Shown here piece by piece: positions 45,421 to 61,977 of a DNA stretch of 64,000 nt. Each line of letters starts with the position of its first letter. Within the stretch, counting starts at the first letter, position 1. The position numbers were made by a program, and so were the translations under genes. The stretch is from Adiantum capillus-veneris (Eukaryota; Streptophyta; Polypodiopsida; Polypodiales; Pteridaceae): NCBI GenBank assembly GCA_014529385.2, contig CM043954.1:95931247-95995246 (forward strand), read 5' to 3'. Below the pieces are notes generated by a model. It saw only the letters and a list, made by a program, of their open reading frames with translations, had not been told where the DNA came from and searched no databases.

Positions 45421-45612
45421 AACACTAGAAACCAAAACATCAATATCTATAACTCAATGAATGAACTAACCAAACTCAAAATGTACAAGTGAGGGCTTAA
45501 AAGGCCAATATGAAATGCAGGATGGCATCACTAAGTGTATCAAGTGATAGTAACCTCATAGATTAGGTCAAGCTTAGCATGCTTGTATAGGAGAGGTTCC
45601 ATATACTTAATA
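45346..45612 (-). repeat. LTR-like copy, possible 3' LTR of a 14-kb element
   Basis: It starts TGTTGAGAATATTTGG, then a G run and a (GA)n tract. From ACAAGTGAGGGCTTA onward it aligns with 59561-59683 (ATGAAATGCAGGAT, CAAGTGATAGT, TAGATTAGGTCAAGCTTA). After its end, TTCCCCCCTTCATCTTGG is a polypurine tract on the minus strand. The last two bases are TA instead of CA. Confidence 0.5.
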
Positions 45613-46722
45613 TTCCCCCCTTCATCTTGGAAGTGAGCTAACTCATGAGATGCCTCAAAGCGCAAGAAAGGTGATTGTACCAGGAAAAGAAATGAAGGAA
45701 AGCTAGCACGGACTCCATAGGCTTAGAGGTGATGATGCACCCATATAGAACTAGATAAACTATATATGCATGGCTCAAAAGCTAATCAAAATCCCATCAT
45801 GGCTCATAGGCATGTGTTTTGGTGCTCAACCGTTGGGCCACACATAGCCTTAACAAACTCAGAGGCTAGTAGCAATCCCCCAAAATACAAAAGCCATCAT
45901 GGCTCAAAGGCATGTGTTTTGGTGCTCAACCGTTGGGCCACACATAGCCTTAACAAACTCATATGCTATTACAATCCCCCAAAATACAAATCCTTTTGCT
46001 AAAAGAGCTAGAGGAAAAGTGTTCTCATAGACTCAACTCAATGCAAATGTTGGCGAAAACACTCCATTGGAGATCTTATCACATGCTTGTACTAGCAGGA
46101 GAGTGTCTAAACCCAACCATATGAGTATCTACAAGGTCAAAGTAAAAACCATCAAGAAAAACCTTTGAAGTTATTGAAGAAAATGCAGGAAAAAAATATG
46201 ATTTTATTCAAATTTATTAAGAAGGGAACATGGCTTCCATTTCAGAGCATTGCATTATTCAAGAACACGAGGATGATCCTTCTTAATTGCTTCCAAATCT
46301 TTGAGAAAACTAGAATCATTCTCTTCGGATGAAATTGGTTGCTTTAGATCCTCGCCAAGCTACTATTGCACAGTCGTAATACCATGGCTTGAGGTGCCAA
46401 GGTATACTTGATGTAGACCGTTTTTCGCTTGTACACTTCCATAGCATCATTTGTTCCCTTGTGGGTTCATGTCAACGCTTTGACTTTTGAGTAAAATTAT
46501 TTCTATAATTGTGGTGTTTGCTCATGGACCAAGCCGTTAACAAAGCACATGATGTACTATCATCCGGTTGAATGGAGATTATAAAATTCGAATCACCCAT
46601 GGTTATGAAAACAGCTCTAGTGGAAAAAATAACCTTTGATAAGGTTATACAAGGCTTTTTAAGTCTCTAAAAAAATAACCAGAGAATAAGGTTATTGTAT
46701 ATGTCACCTATTGTGTGTGTGT

Positions 46723-46760
<38 letters not shown>
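45613..46760. other. Gene-free region with a 100-bp tandem duplication
   Basis: CATCATGGCTCA...CAAAATACAAA is duplicated at 45795-45894 and 45895-45990. A (GT)n run closes the stretch at 46713-46760. No gene. Confidence 0.6.
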
Positions 46761-46762
<2 letters not shown>

Positions 46763-47563
46763 CAATAACAATATAACATATCCACCAAAGAATCCTTTCA
46801 GATTACAAAAGACAATACAAACTATGTCAATGAAAAGGAGGTATAATTTCCATTCATAGTACATAACAGTCTTATACACAAATGTTGAAATCAAGAGCCA
46901 AAAGATATAATAGTCCACATCTTCAAGCCAAGGAACTTTGAAAACCATAGTTGAGAAGGTAACCCTCACTTGCACCCATGGAAACAACACAACATTTAGT
47001 TAGCATTGGTATTGTATATGCAGGTGATGCATGGGTATCCCACAAGTTATAGATGTCACCCAACTAGATTGCTTTCAAAGATAAATAATAAGAAAGGTTA
47101 AGCTAAACATATATTCAAAGATGAAATCATTTACAAGGGAAAACACCATATGCATCCCCTTGTGCTTTACAAGCTCTCATGAGATAAAGTTCAGCAGAAG
47201 AAGCTATTCGAGTGCCTCTACCGGCATATTCATGAGGAATACTCACAACCATCAAATAGTTCGGACAGCAGTCCATTTTGATGTCAAAAGTCACCTGAGA
47301 ATGAGTTGGAGCAGCCAACTCCACAATAGCCTACTTATCCTTGCCCTTTGCCATAGATCCAACATTTAACACTACCCCTTTGCAAGTAAAATCCTCATAG
47401 TCCTAATGTACAGACACTTCTCCCAATTACACACACGGCTAATGCTAACTAAGCATGTAAAGATCACCTTTTTATAGGTTTTGGAGCAAGTGGCCACCTT
47501 CCTTCTTAGCCGTATGGCAAGCCCGGATTCAAGAGGGGAATGGTGTAGCAGCACCGCCATGTA

Positions 47564-47643
<80 letters not shown>

Positions 47644-48310
47644 ACTTAAGAGCGTCGTATCGCAGACCCCAGGAGGGAGCCACCTCGCAATTAAGCAAAA
47701 GACGACATCATTTACAGAACCGATTAGCCCGCCCATAACCCATTTAGTGTCTAAGGGTTGGGTACCATTAAGATACCACCCTACAAAAATTACGTAGTGA
47801 ATTTAAGCGAGCTATTCACTAAAAGTACCCCAAGCCATCAATCCCAGTAAAATATACTAGGAAAATAGCAACACACTAAAAAAGGCCGTGTGTGTGTGTA
47901 CCAATACCAATACCAATATAGTTCAGTAGTACAAATAGGTATCAGTATCAATATCAGTATATAGTACCAGTACAACTCTAGTATTACCAGTAGCAGTATA
48001 GGAGTATCATTACCAATAGTGTATAGTGCTAGTATCAGTACCAGTATAGTCTTGTAGTATCAATAAGTACCAGTACCAGTATATATTATACTAGTACTAC
48101 CAGTAGTAGTATAGGAGTATCAGTAACAATACTGTATAGTGTCAGTATCAGTACCAGTATCGCCTAGTAGTACCAGTACCAGTACAGGTATATATTATAC
48201 CAATACAACCAATACTACTAGTACTAGTATAGCAGTATAGCAGCAACCGTACCATTAGTACCAATACCAATACTACCAGTATCAGTAGTAGAACCACTAT
48301 CAGTACCAGT

Positions 48311-48360
<50 letters not shown>
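46761..48360. repeat. Duplicated segment, copy 1
   Basis: It starts TTCAATAACAATATAACATA after (GT)n and parallels 55168-56700 throughout. Copy 1 has a (GA)n tract at 47570-47641 where copy 2 has (CA)n, and a short (GT)n at 47888 where copy 2 has a long one. It ends in an imperfect CAGTAC/CAGTAT array (47905-48315) and (GT)n. Confidence 0.85.
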
Positions 48361-48362
<2 letters not shown>

Positions 48363-50880
48363 ATTGAAAAATCCCATCACTTAGAATCATATACTGAGAG
48401 AACTTAAATACTATTTACACTTATCATATGGTTACACCAAAGAAAAGTACAACTTTTTTAATATAAAAATTGTTACAAGATCCTTCGATACATAAAACAA
48501 TAGGAGCTTAAAGCCGGAACTCTTATCAGATGAAAGCAGGGATCTTTAACTGCCAACCAACCACAAGTACAATCAATTAGAATTAATTTGCACTAAATGG
48601 GTGACAGGTATATCAAGCAATCCCCACTGCTTGTTATCGTTGTCACACCCTGAAGCCCAACCCTACTCCTAGGTATATTTTACATTTTCTTTTGCTCGTC
48701 TATGTAGGTACGGTCGATTACGGTCTGTGAAATTTCTTACAGGTTTACAAGGTTTGGGAATGGGGTCTCTAATTGCTAATGGCTTGGTTTGATTTTTCCC
48801 TTTGTGTGTTTCCATGAGCTTGTCCCGAATCCTTTGTAGCTTGAATATATCCCGAGTGACACTCATCCTAGCTGTCTGCCAGTACCCCTATTTGTCATCA
48901 ATGATTATGAGCTTAGCATTCTTTAGAGACTATACTATGTGTTGATATAGGGGCAACCCTGTCTTTATGGTATATAAGTAAATGTTCTAATCTGTAAGTA
49001 CTCTTGATTTGTTTGAAATTTTTGGCAAAAAATTTTTCAAAAAAACCTTCTTCTAAATGAGATCGACATCTGTCCTTACAAGAAGTGTCTTATACACTAA
49101 ATCATTGATCCATTCTTTTGTTTAGGGATTAATCATGAAGAAGAGCAGATTTAAACCTTTAGTGTTTACTTACAAACATTGTTCTATCCTTCTTTTTCTC
49201 AAAAACACGGTCTTTACACAATGACATTTATATGAGGTTATCCTAAATCCTCATGCAAAGTATTGATACCTCTTTATGCTCAATACTATTTACAAGACAA
49301 ACCGAGAAAAATAAAACTTTCACTCTTTTTATTTTTGAAAAAAACTATACTCAAGGCTTTCAATATCGATTCACGTGGTTGTTACTTGTAGTAGACATCT
49401 GAAGTGCTCCTTTTGCCTTTGGATGTTCAGGGTAGTGCTCGCCTTGAGACTTGCCTTCACTTTGTCAAATAATTTTATGTACAAAAATTAGTCGGACCAT
49501 ACATCCCTTTTAGTTTAGGTATACTATATACATGTTTACATGCCCAATTGTTGCTTAAATGCGCTTATGAATGCATGCTATATGTGCAAGTATGCAAAAA
49601 ACACGAGTGTGAATGTATTCTTTGTGCCTATTGCGTGCTACTTACATGAATATGGAGTGTATCTGTTCAAAATTGTAATTGAAAACATTCTATTGCTATA
49701 CTATGCATGTGTATGTATGCATATCCTGCCACAGTTTACCCGGCTTGCATGCCCGTAGGCAAATCTTAGTGCTACATCCGGAGGTTTAGCCTATAGTATT
49801 GTTACTGTATTTTAACAGATAAGTTGGACAAAAAAATGAATGTACCTCCTCTATAATGTCTGCAGCTTGCGAAGTAGCCTTGTGTGCAGTAGAGGGCGAT
49901 GCTTTTGGGCTTGGTAGTGTAGCGATTGCGCAACCAACAACAAATGTGCCGTGCCATCCCAGGATGCTTACTTACGGCAATTCTGTGTGTGTGAGGCTCT
50001 GGGAAGAATACCATCTGTGACGCTCTGTGTGTACGTGCAGATATTGCTTAGTATGCCTTGCAATGCCTTGATTTTATAGGGGAGCCCATTCGGTGCCTTA
50101 AAGGCAGTTCTTTGGCCATGCCAGCTGCAGTGATTTTTCGCCAGGGGTGGATACCGCGCTTCTATTAATGTTGCGTGCCACTTTTAGCAAGGTTTCAGAT
50201 TGCAAGTTGCTAAGCTTTAAACAAACGCCTTTTTCTGTATATTACCTAGTTACCATGGTGACCTTACAAAAGGTAACCACTTGTTAGACCAGTAAGTGCC
50301 CTTGTTGTAAAAAGGGGAAGGGGGGAAAAATAAAATTACTTGAGATGTGGACTACATACTGCCATTGAGACCTTGAAGCATGCCTTTTTTTTCCGGGTGT
50401 ACATTTACAGAAATTTGATAATTTGAAGGATGCTAACATGCATCTCGAAAACATTGACAAAGGATGTGGCCTTTCTATGCCAGAATAAAACAAAAAATAG
50501 AAGGGGTTATTGCTTGAATGCTCCATCAACTAGCTCTTGTTGTATGTCCTTGTCTTTTGACTACTCCTCCGCCAATGATGTTGTTGTCTGTGTCATGAAA
50601 AATTTGTTAGTAGAAATGACGTCTTGTTATCATGCCAGAATGTGTGTGTTATGGGGTTGCATGTCCTTAGTATTATCATGCATCATTATGTTCCATGCAT
50701 TGTGTGCTTTTTTTAAAGTTTGTGTATATAGAACCATGTGTTTAGACCTTAAAACTGCAAGCATTGGGTTGAGTATGACTAACATAGAACCGATCCAAAA
50801 AATGCGGGATAATTTGTCGAACATATACCGCGGGGTTGACCATGTTGGCCTAAGTGTGTGATATGTCAGTGCGTGTTCCA
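48361..50880. other. Gene-free region
   Basis: Short ORFs only, none with a domain or a conserved look. No repeats of note except scattered A/T runs. Confidence 0.5.
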
Positions 50881-50881
50881 T

Positions 50882-53500
<2,619 letters not shown>

Positions 53501-53742
53501 AGCATATTCTATCACAGAATGCATTGTAACCGACTTGGGCACTTCTTATCTTACCAACAACTTACAAGTTTCTTCCATAGCTTGTCTTTAGTTGTGTCTT
53601 TATACTTTATCAGCTATGGCTTATATTCAAGAACAGGCATTAGCAATATCTCTTGCTCATCTGTAGCAGTCAAGAGAGTCCATCCGAGAGACCACCCTAC
53701 TCCGTTATGAGCATCTTCTATTCCCTCAATTAGGAACATCTG

Positions 53743-54120
53743 TTGCACAGACGAAGTGGTGGACATATAACACGGGTGACCCTTTGGGGTCGAGAACACT
53801 TCAGGAATAACATCCTTCTGGGGATGGTCAAGGAAGCCCTAGGTATAGGGCCACTGTATTATTATGTGGGACACTTAATAAAGTGTGGATTTATTGATCG
53901 GTTATATTTGCTAGCACAGCTTCTACCACATCATAAAATATATTTGTATCCTCATTTTGGCCTACCCTTACGAGGATACTTTAACCAGACACCCCATACT
54001 AGGGAGTTAGGAGTGATTTTAGTTAACCGTATCTTACCTTTGGCTAAGTGCCCAAACATTTCTTACTATTGTGACAGCTGCCTGTGTGATCATGTAATGG
54101 ATGGGTTAAATGAGATGTAA
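53743..54120 (+). CDS. Hypothetical ORF, 125 codons
   Basis: The product contains LGIGPLYYYVGHLIKCGFID and a Cys-rich end (YYCDSCLCDHVMDG). Just upstream, another frame (LRYEHLLFPQLGTSVAQTKW) looks equally coding-like and may be joined by a frameshift. No family is recognised. A (GT)n run follows at 54214. It may be a gene fragment carried by a repeat. Confidence 0.25.
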   Translation: MHRRSGGHITRVTLWGREHFRNNILLGMVKEALGIGPLYYYVGHLIKCGFIDRLYLLAQLLPHHKIYLYPHFGLPLRGYFNQTPHTRELGVILVNRILPLAKCPNISYYCDSCLCDHVMDGLNEM

Positions 54121-54208
54121 TGAAAAAAAGAAAAAAAGTTTTATAGACTCAACGCCATGCTTTTTCAGTCTAATTATTTGTAGTGAAACATGAGTAAGGA
54201 CCCATGAA

Positions 54209-54283
<75 letters not shown>

Positions 54284-54598
54284 CCGCCCTATCCCAAGCG
54301 CCATACACAATGGGTTGGCAACAGTAGGCCCATTGTGTATGGGCCTACTGCATTGTGAAGTAGATGAGAGTAACAAAAGTCGAGTATGAAGCATTAGTAG
54401 AGATTTTCCAAGTCAAAATGTCCTTGAAGAGGGTCAAATCAGACTTATCAACACAGTATCTGATACTATCTTCAAGGAAGACATTACTCCGATAGGAGTT
54501 TTAAGGCTTCGGCAGCCAGTTTGAAAAAAAGTATGGTTGTCATTCATAGTCTATCAACAATATATATTATGCTTTTGCTCCTGATCCCAAAGAAATCC

Positions 54599-55073
54599 TC
54601 AAATGTGTAGTTTGTTTAAAAGTAACATGTTCCTGACATCATCAGAAGAGAACTTGGCTAACCCCCCTTTGTGAGAAAGTGTCAAGGCAAGAATGTTTTC
54701 AATGAATTCAGATAACTCTGCCATCCCTTCCTTAGAATTGTTGACAAGTTGGGCAAGGGTGTGGACACATTTATCAAACAACATTGTTTGAACCAAAGAG
54801 TTGGCTAGATCAGCTGAAGCCCCTGTTACTATCAGTTCAGATGTCATAGGGTCATGTATGCATCTAAGTACCTGAAGTGATGCTTTAGAAAGAGGCACAG
54901 TAGGAAGCTCTATCCCTTGAGATAGTGCTAAGTTTTGCAAAGTCCATAAAAAGTTATTTAAATAAATATACCACCAACGGTAAGAACTGGTAGCCTCTTC
55001 AGCCTTGAACCGACCAGGCGAACCTATAAGGGCCGTGTGAAGAGATCCCCATCCCTCAAAGATCAGTCCAAGG
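54599..55073 (-). CDS. Coding-like exon or gene fragment, unrecognised
   Basis: The minus-strand frame is open from about 55073 (GLIFEGWGSLHTALIG) to the stop at 54599, longer than the ATG-started part. The protein is helical and well mixed (SKASLQVLRCIHDPMTSELI, MAELSEFIENILALTL), like a helical-repeat protein, and lacks the low complexity of its surroundings. It ends LLLNKLHI. It could be the last exon of a captured host gene. No function is assigned. Confidence 0.4.
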
Positions 55074-55167
55074 TAAAATTATATACGACAGACATCGAGG
55101 GATTAAAATATAGTAACTAGTTCTTTGAATAGTATCACTACTATCCTAGGTGTTAGGTGTGTGTGTG

Positions 55168-55946
55168 TTTCAATAACAATATAACATATCCACCAAAGAA
55201 TCCTTTCATATTACAAAAGACACTAGAAAGTATGTCAATGAAAAGGAGGTATAATTCCCATTCATAGTATAGAACAATCTTATACACAAGTGTTGAAATC
55301 AAGAGCCAGAAGATATAATAGTCCGCATCTTCAAGCCAAGGAACTTTGAAAACCATAGTTGAGAAGGTAACCCTCGCCTGCACCCATGGAAACAACACAA
55401 CATTTAGTTAGCATTGGTACCGTATGCGGGTGATGCATGGGTATCCCACATGTTATAGATGTCACCCAACTAGATTGTTTTCAAAGATAAATAATAAGAA
55501 AGGTCAAGCTAATCATATACAAGGGAAAAAACCATATGAAGCCCCTTGTGCTTTACAAGCTCTCATGAGATAAAGTTCAGCAGAAGAAGAAGCTACGCAA
55601 GTGCCTCTACCGACATATGCATGAGGAATACTCACAACCATCAAATAGTTCGGATAGCAAGTCCATTTCAATGTCAAAAGTCACATGAGAATGAGTTGGA
55701 CCAGCCAACTCCACAATAGCCTGCTTATCCTTGCCCTTTGCCATAAATCCGACATTTAACACTACCCCTTTGCAAGTAAAATCCTCACATTCCTAATGTA
55801 CAGACACTTCTCCCAAATACACACACCATTAATGCTAAGTAAGCATGTAAAGCTCACCTTTTTATAGATTTTGGAGCAAGTGTCCACCTTCCTTCTAAGC
55901 CGTATGGCGGGCCTTGCTTCAAGAGGGGGATGGTGTAGCAGCACCG

Positions 55947-55984
<38 letters not shown>

Positions 55985-56219
55985 CACTTAAAAGCACAGT
56001 ATTGCAGACCCATCAGGAGGGAGCCACCTCGCTATTAAGCAGAAGACGAAATCATTTACAGAGCCGGTTAGCCCACCCATAACCCATTTAGTATCTAAGG
56101 GTTAGGTACCACCCTACAAAAATTATGTACTGAATTTAAGTGAGTTATTCACTAAAATTACCCCAGGCCAGCAGTCCCAGTAAAAATATACCAAGGAAAT
56201 AGCAACACACTAAAAACAG

Positions 56220-56301
<82 letters not shown>

Positions 56302-56700
56302 CAATACCAGTACTAGTATACTTCAGTAGTACAAATAGGTATCAGTATCAGTACGAGTACAACTTCAGTATTACTAGTAGTATTATAGAAGTCTTAGTAC
56401 TAGTAGTGTATAGTGTCAGTATTAGTACCAGTATAGTCTTATAGTATCAGTAAGTACCAGTACCAGTACCAGTATATATTGTATCAGTACTACCAGTAGC
56501 AGTATAGGAGTATCACTAACAGTAGTATATAGTGCCAGTATCAGTATGAGTATCGTCTAGTAGTACCAGTAATTATCGGTTCCAGTACCAGTATATATTA
56601 TAACAATAATACCAGTACTAGTATAGCAGTATAGCAATAATCGTACCAGTAGTACCAGTATTTTGTGTGTGTGTGTGTGTATGTGTGTGTGTGTAGCTGT
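55168..56700. repeat. Duplicated segment, copy 2
   Basis: It parallels 46761-48360, including the coding-free core and the CAGTAC/CAGTAT array (56300-56665). It contains (CA)n at 55949-55981 and (GT)n at 56222-56299 (about 39 units). Confidence 0.85.
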
Positions 56701-58450
56701 TTTAACATAAATAATAAGATATAATTGAACTTTTACATTCAAAAGACATCTGGCTCTAGAGAAAGAGAAATGATAAGTACAAAAACAATTCAAGTCTTAG
56801 AATTATCTTTGTACAATGCTTATAAGAATGAAGCTTCATTCCAGTATACAGATATCAAAAGTACTTCCCCTGCAGTAGGTGTATGTGTAATCAAGTGTGG
56901 ACAACCGCTATAAGCCAAAAAAAAAAAATCCAAGATAAGATAGAGTCCTTATCTGCATGCATCCAAACAAGACAACAGATATGTTAGCCTTGGATGTGTT
57001 TTACGGGTATCAATAGACTATACCAGTTGTTATCCATGTCCATCTTACAAATTTTTTTTAACTTACAAGCTTAGTCCAAAGTATTTATGTGTTGCAAAAA
57101 AAATAAAAATAAAAAAAATAACCCCAAAGTTTTTAGCAAAAATATTATTTTGAATAGAAGGCCATAACCCCTTCTAATCCATGTCTTATTCCCCCATCAA
57201 CATCTTTATCAGTTTTCTTGAGTTACCTTTATAGATTAATGAAGCTCCACCATATGAAGCTATAAAAGAAGCCCTAAAAATTTTCATTTATAGTTCAAAA
57301 AATATCAAGCTTGTTTATGTTAATTTAGGTCAGATACAGTTTATGCCCATCAAGGTTCATGGAATCCAAATCTTCCCCCAGTTTTGTATATCACTTACCT
57401 TAATTATACATCTCTTAGCAAACCAAGTGGCAAGGAGCCCTTGTGGTATCAAGCCAGACCGTATGTCAAACCATGAAGTCAAAGGAATAATTGCCTTTTT
57501 TATGGTTTTATTTTCCAATTATACTTGACCTTGTGAATGCAAGTATTGTAATACCTTATCAAGACAACTAGTAACGAATAAGTTCAGTATCAGTATGCAG
57601 TCGGGCCATACCCCAAAACCAAACAACTATAAACAATCCAACATCCGTATGCAGTCGGGCCAAACCCCCAATGTACCATAAGCCAGTATTGTGCACACTC
57701 TGTAACCAGTAGCAAGTCTAAAACCAGAAAACACCCGGGGTATAGCCCCCCTCCCAAAAGGTTCATTTGATCGGATTTCGGCGTTAAGCAGCCGGGGTAT
57801 TCACACACACACAAAAAAAAAAACCCCAACCATTGTTAAAAAACCCAATAACAGTACGCATTAGGGCCAAACCCCAGTACTTAATTTGGCTTGTAATATT
57901 ACGCAACCTGCAACATCTATCAGTCAAAAAAACCAGTAAATACGCAAGGTAATCCCCCCCATCCCACAGATTTTAATGCATCAACAGTACGTCATTCCAT
58001 CAACAACAGGGCCCTACATTTCCAAGCCAAGCAGCAGTAATTATAAACAGCATACCCCAATACTAAATGGACAGTAAAACGTAGAGAAGCCAAAAATCAT
58101 TGAGATGTATCACACAGGGTTACTCAGAATCGAAACCCAGTATCGAGACCATTAGTTTGCTACATGTGTATTAAACCATCCAATGTAAGGTATAGCCAAC
58201 CCATTCATTGGGCCTTACTAGGCTTTAAGCGATAGTGATTACCCTAGCTAGTTAAAGACAAGCAAAAAGAAAATAAAACCTTAATATCAAGCTTAGTGAC
58301 CAACTTGTGTTGGTTGAGTGGCAAGCTCCATGTTCGGTGCAGCAAAGAATAAACAAACACACAGTCCTATCACTTTATGCAAGTAAACACACCAGGCTAA
58401 GTGAGGGGCAGAATGCGCCCTCACCTCTTTAAATAGAAGAAGGGGCACCA
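56692..58450. repeat. GT-anchored repeat family member
   Basis: After (GT)n, GCTGTTTTAACATAAATAAT... and AACCCCAAAGTTTTTAGCAAA, then CCCCCATCAACATCTTTATC, run in parallel with 62204-64000. Internally, TATGCAGTCGGGCCA occurs twice near 57595 and 57648. No gene. Confidence 0.75.
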
Positions 58451-58780
58451 CCACCACTCATGGCATGTAGCGTGCAGATTGCACTCAGTAGAGCATGCTC
58501 CTTCTGGGGAACCGAAGATGAGTAGCTACCCCTGATGCAGCCCACCACAATAGAACAGAGCTAACATTGCGCCTCACGGCAAGGTAAGGAAGGCCCAAAA
58601 AACATTTTACCACATTATTTAGTTGCCCTTGCAACCATTATAACCCTATAAGGGTTCTAACACACGTTGGATACCGACTTAGGAGAAGTGTAGGGCTACA
58701 GTGGAGAAATATAGCCAGGATGACAACTTTTTAGGGTTTAGTATAGCATTCCTAATATGCTGAAATCATAAAGGCAAGTA

Positions 58781-58888
<108 letters not shown>

Positions 58889-59245
58889 CACACGGTGCAT
58901 GACTGGAGTGCTTGAGCACCTTGAGGAAGCCCACTTAATGGTGCAAAGAGAGAGCTCATGCAGGTTGGTCTTGAGAGGGTGCCACTAGAGGACAAGTGAG
59001 ATGTTAAGTAGCATCTCTACCCTGAGAGGGCACCGATGGTGTCAATGATGGGCAAGAGCCGGTGAGGTGATGGAACCTCATTGCTTGCTCTACCATCGTG
59101 CATCTTATCCAAAGAATCCACTGAACGTGGTTATGGAGATAAATGACAAATCATGACAATCCCAATAGGCTTATCAAAGCATAAATAAATGTAAAATGGG
59201 ATTAAAATCTAGGCGATTAAGATAAGGATCTATGATAAGAATCCC

Positions 59246-59257
59246 TATCTGATACCA
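59246..59257 (-). promoter_or_regulatory. Primer binding site-like sequence of the right LTR
   Basis: TATCTGATACCA on the plus strand is TGGTATCAGATA on the minus strand, a close match to the initiator-Met primer site, directly adjoining an LTR starting TGTTGAAAAATATGG. Confidence 0.6.
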
Positions 59258-59683
59258 TGTTGAAAAATATGGAGATGGATAAATAGCTTTTATTATCATC
59301 CTCAGAGGTCAAATATGACCTATGGGACCAAAGAGACATGTGATGTACTATTTGTGGGGTGATAAATGATTCTTGATGCTCAAGGATCATGGTGATGATA
59401 ATTGCAATGAAGAGCCAACATTGTGGTTGAGACACACACAATAGACCACACTGGAAACAAAACACAATATTTGGAGCTCAATGATTAAACTCACAATAGA
59501 CCACACTGGAAACAAAACACAATATTTGGAGCTCAATGATTAAACTCACAATGTACAAGTGAGGGCTTATAAACCCAATATGAAATGCAGGATGACATAA
59601 CTAACTAAGTCAAGTGATAGTGACTTTGTAGATTAGGTCAAGCTTAAGATGCTAGTACAAGAGAGGTTCCCATATACCTAACA
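59258..59683 (-). repeat. LTR, possible 5' LTR of a 14-kb element
   Basis: It starts TGTTGAAAAATATGG and ends ATACCTAACA, with TG...CA ends. It holds a 54-bp tandem duplication (ACAATAGACCACACTGG at about 59438 and 59492). The 3' part aligns with 45435-45612. The flanks AAAAT (45341) and AAAAC (59684) are near-identical, so the two LTRs may bound one element; they may equally be two insertions. Confidence 0.5.
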
Positions 59684-59689
59684 AAAACA

Positions 59690-60308
59690 AGGTAGGCTAT
59701 TGACTAGGTTTGTATAAGCCACAAGGTGAGAAGTCTAATCCCCCACTTTAATGCGCACAACACATAAAAACACGTTTGCAAGGTCCCAAACCTTGATGTT
59801 CATGCGACTTAGTAGTTAAACCTTCCTCAGTACTTGGATTTTGTTGATGACACCTCATCCCTATCTAGGGTACAAGTGATGGAAGTGAGAGAAGCTTCTA
59901 TCTTTCAAGATCACAATCAAAAAGGCCCTTACACCTCAAGCGAGGTCCACAACGCAAAGGTTATTTCACATTTTGATGGGTATTTTGGAAGTTTCTTTGT
60001 AATCGAAAGGAAATTTTTAGTGTGTTTATGGACAGTACTCACTATGTAACTCCTCTTCCTTGAGTTTTGAGGCACGTAATATCCAATATCCATGATCACT
60101 TACCCATCGAGGCAGAGAGAATGGCTCGATTCCACTTCATAACTTTAACACATTGAGCATTAACACGATTAATCATTCTCCTAAATACACAATAAAATAC
60201 TTGGAATGAATGTGAAGTTTATTAGTAAAAATTCACGCATACATATTACATTATTACAAAAAGAAAAATCTTAGTTTTTTGTTTGTTTATATGTGTGTGT
60301 GTTGTGGG

Positions 60309-60344
<36 letters not shown>

Positions 60345-61450
60345 GCTCGTTAAAAATGTTCGCATAAGGCCTCAAGACAAGTTTTTTGGTAGTAAAGGTA
60401 GGGCACCCCCTTTAGACGAAAACACCATTTGAGTGGAACTAACATGCTGAAGCATTGGATGTTTTGGCTTGATTAGAAAGAGACCAAAATGTACATAGTG
60501 TAATGATACGAAAATGAGGGATATGATAGGGAAGGAGCAAGTTACCATACTCCGAATATAGATAGAGTTTTCATGATTACAATCACCAGAAAGGGGGTCC
60601 GTTGCCAAGCCACAGCACATATTAAAATTCTTCATGCTCGTGGGAGAGGTCTCGAGAACTTGGCTACCAATCTCTCCAAGACAAATTACACCTTTTCATG
60701 GAGTCCTTTCTACTTGATGAATAATTACTTCATGTGGGTGTAGGTGAGTGCGCGCAATCCTGTAAAACTAATCGAAGCAAAGCTTCGAAAAGCTAAAAGG
60801 AGCCAAGGGTGTTGCCTCCCAATCAAAGTCTCATTTATATAGCCCTAAGCAAGCCTAAACAAATAAGAGCCACAAAGGTGCCAAGGATCGAAACCCGTGA
60901 GGAGCTTCATGTGTTGACATGCAAATGCCTTCATAAAAGCCTTACCATTCAAATTTCACCCTAACCACCTTTACCAAGGCAAAAGAAATATTTGCCTTAA
61001 TTGGCTAAAATAAGTGAGTTCACTTGGGGAAAAAAAAGTCAAAACAATGCTAAAAATATATATGCATGCACGCGCGCGCGCACACACACAATTTAGACAG
61101 TTTCGAAGAGGGGCTGAAAAGCTTGCTTAAAACATACACACAGAAACAGAATAATGAAGCAATACTAATTTTAACGTTGATCTTAACCCTTTAAAAACTA
61201 AGAAAAATAGAAGGACCAAACAATAGTTAGTTAGAGCAGATTCTTAAAAGCTATGTAGGCTTTCCACCCACCCATTAAAAAAAAAAAAGGCTTTAGGCTG
61301 AAATGTGTTTATATAACTACAGAACGTGAAATACGCAAATACCTAACCTTGTTTTACAACACACCTTTGGTGCTTATCCCTTCCAAATATTAGCCATGAA
61401 ACATGGTCGGACAAAGGCCATCTACCATCGCCACACGTAGGCATCACGAT
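59690..61450. other. Gene-free region with a 32-base G run
   Basis: G tract at about 60311-60342 after GTGTGTGTGTTGTGGGTT. An alternating CG/CA tract near 61070-61090. No supported gene. Confidence 0.5.
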
Positions 61451-61479
61451 GGCTACCTAATTGATGCACCACATGTATT

Positions 61480-61705
61480 GGGAACGACGGAGAGAACTCG
61501 TAGCAACAAGCTAGGAATCTCCTCCTTGGGTGACCCAACCAAGGAGGAGGATGCACTCGAGTGTTCAAGGGCAAGAGCCGTAGCAAAGTGAACACCACCT
61601 GAGCACAAGGTGTCTCTCCAAAGGGGACCCAACAAAGGATTTGAACCCGCAACGTATAGGTTGAAAAGCCAAGGCCTTACCGTTATACCAACTCTTTGGG
61701 GACAG
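61480..61705 (-). repeat. tRNA-derived SINE, minus strand
   Basis: On the minus strand GAGTTGGTATAACGGTAAGG matches an A box and GCGGGTTCAAATCC a B box about 45 bases later, spaced as in a tRNA. The acceptor halves do not pair (CTGTCCCC versus GGGTCCC), so it is not a functional tRNA gene. The tail continues to about 61480. Confidence 0.6.
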
Positions 61706-61977
61706 TTGGGGACAATTAAACACGATCTTAAAAACTCCCTAATGTCATAGCTTGCGCAAAGACAAAGAACAAGAAACACAACCTCTACCATGCATAGCTT
61801 ATGTAACAGCCATTAAATCCGCAATCACGTCATGTGTGCCCAAGATTACGTGCAAGTTTGTATAGAGATAATTCACAATTAAAACCTACCTCGTAAACCA
61901 ACAAGAAAATTTTCTATCACCCTCTAGTAGTGATGGGCATTCATTGTCATTTGTCTCAATCTCTTCAACAATTGCTC

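Noticed and set aside
61620-61705. Functional tRNA gene
   Set aside because: Box A and B are present, but the two acceptor strands do not pair, so a SINE head is more likely.
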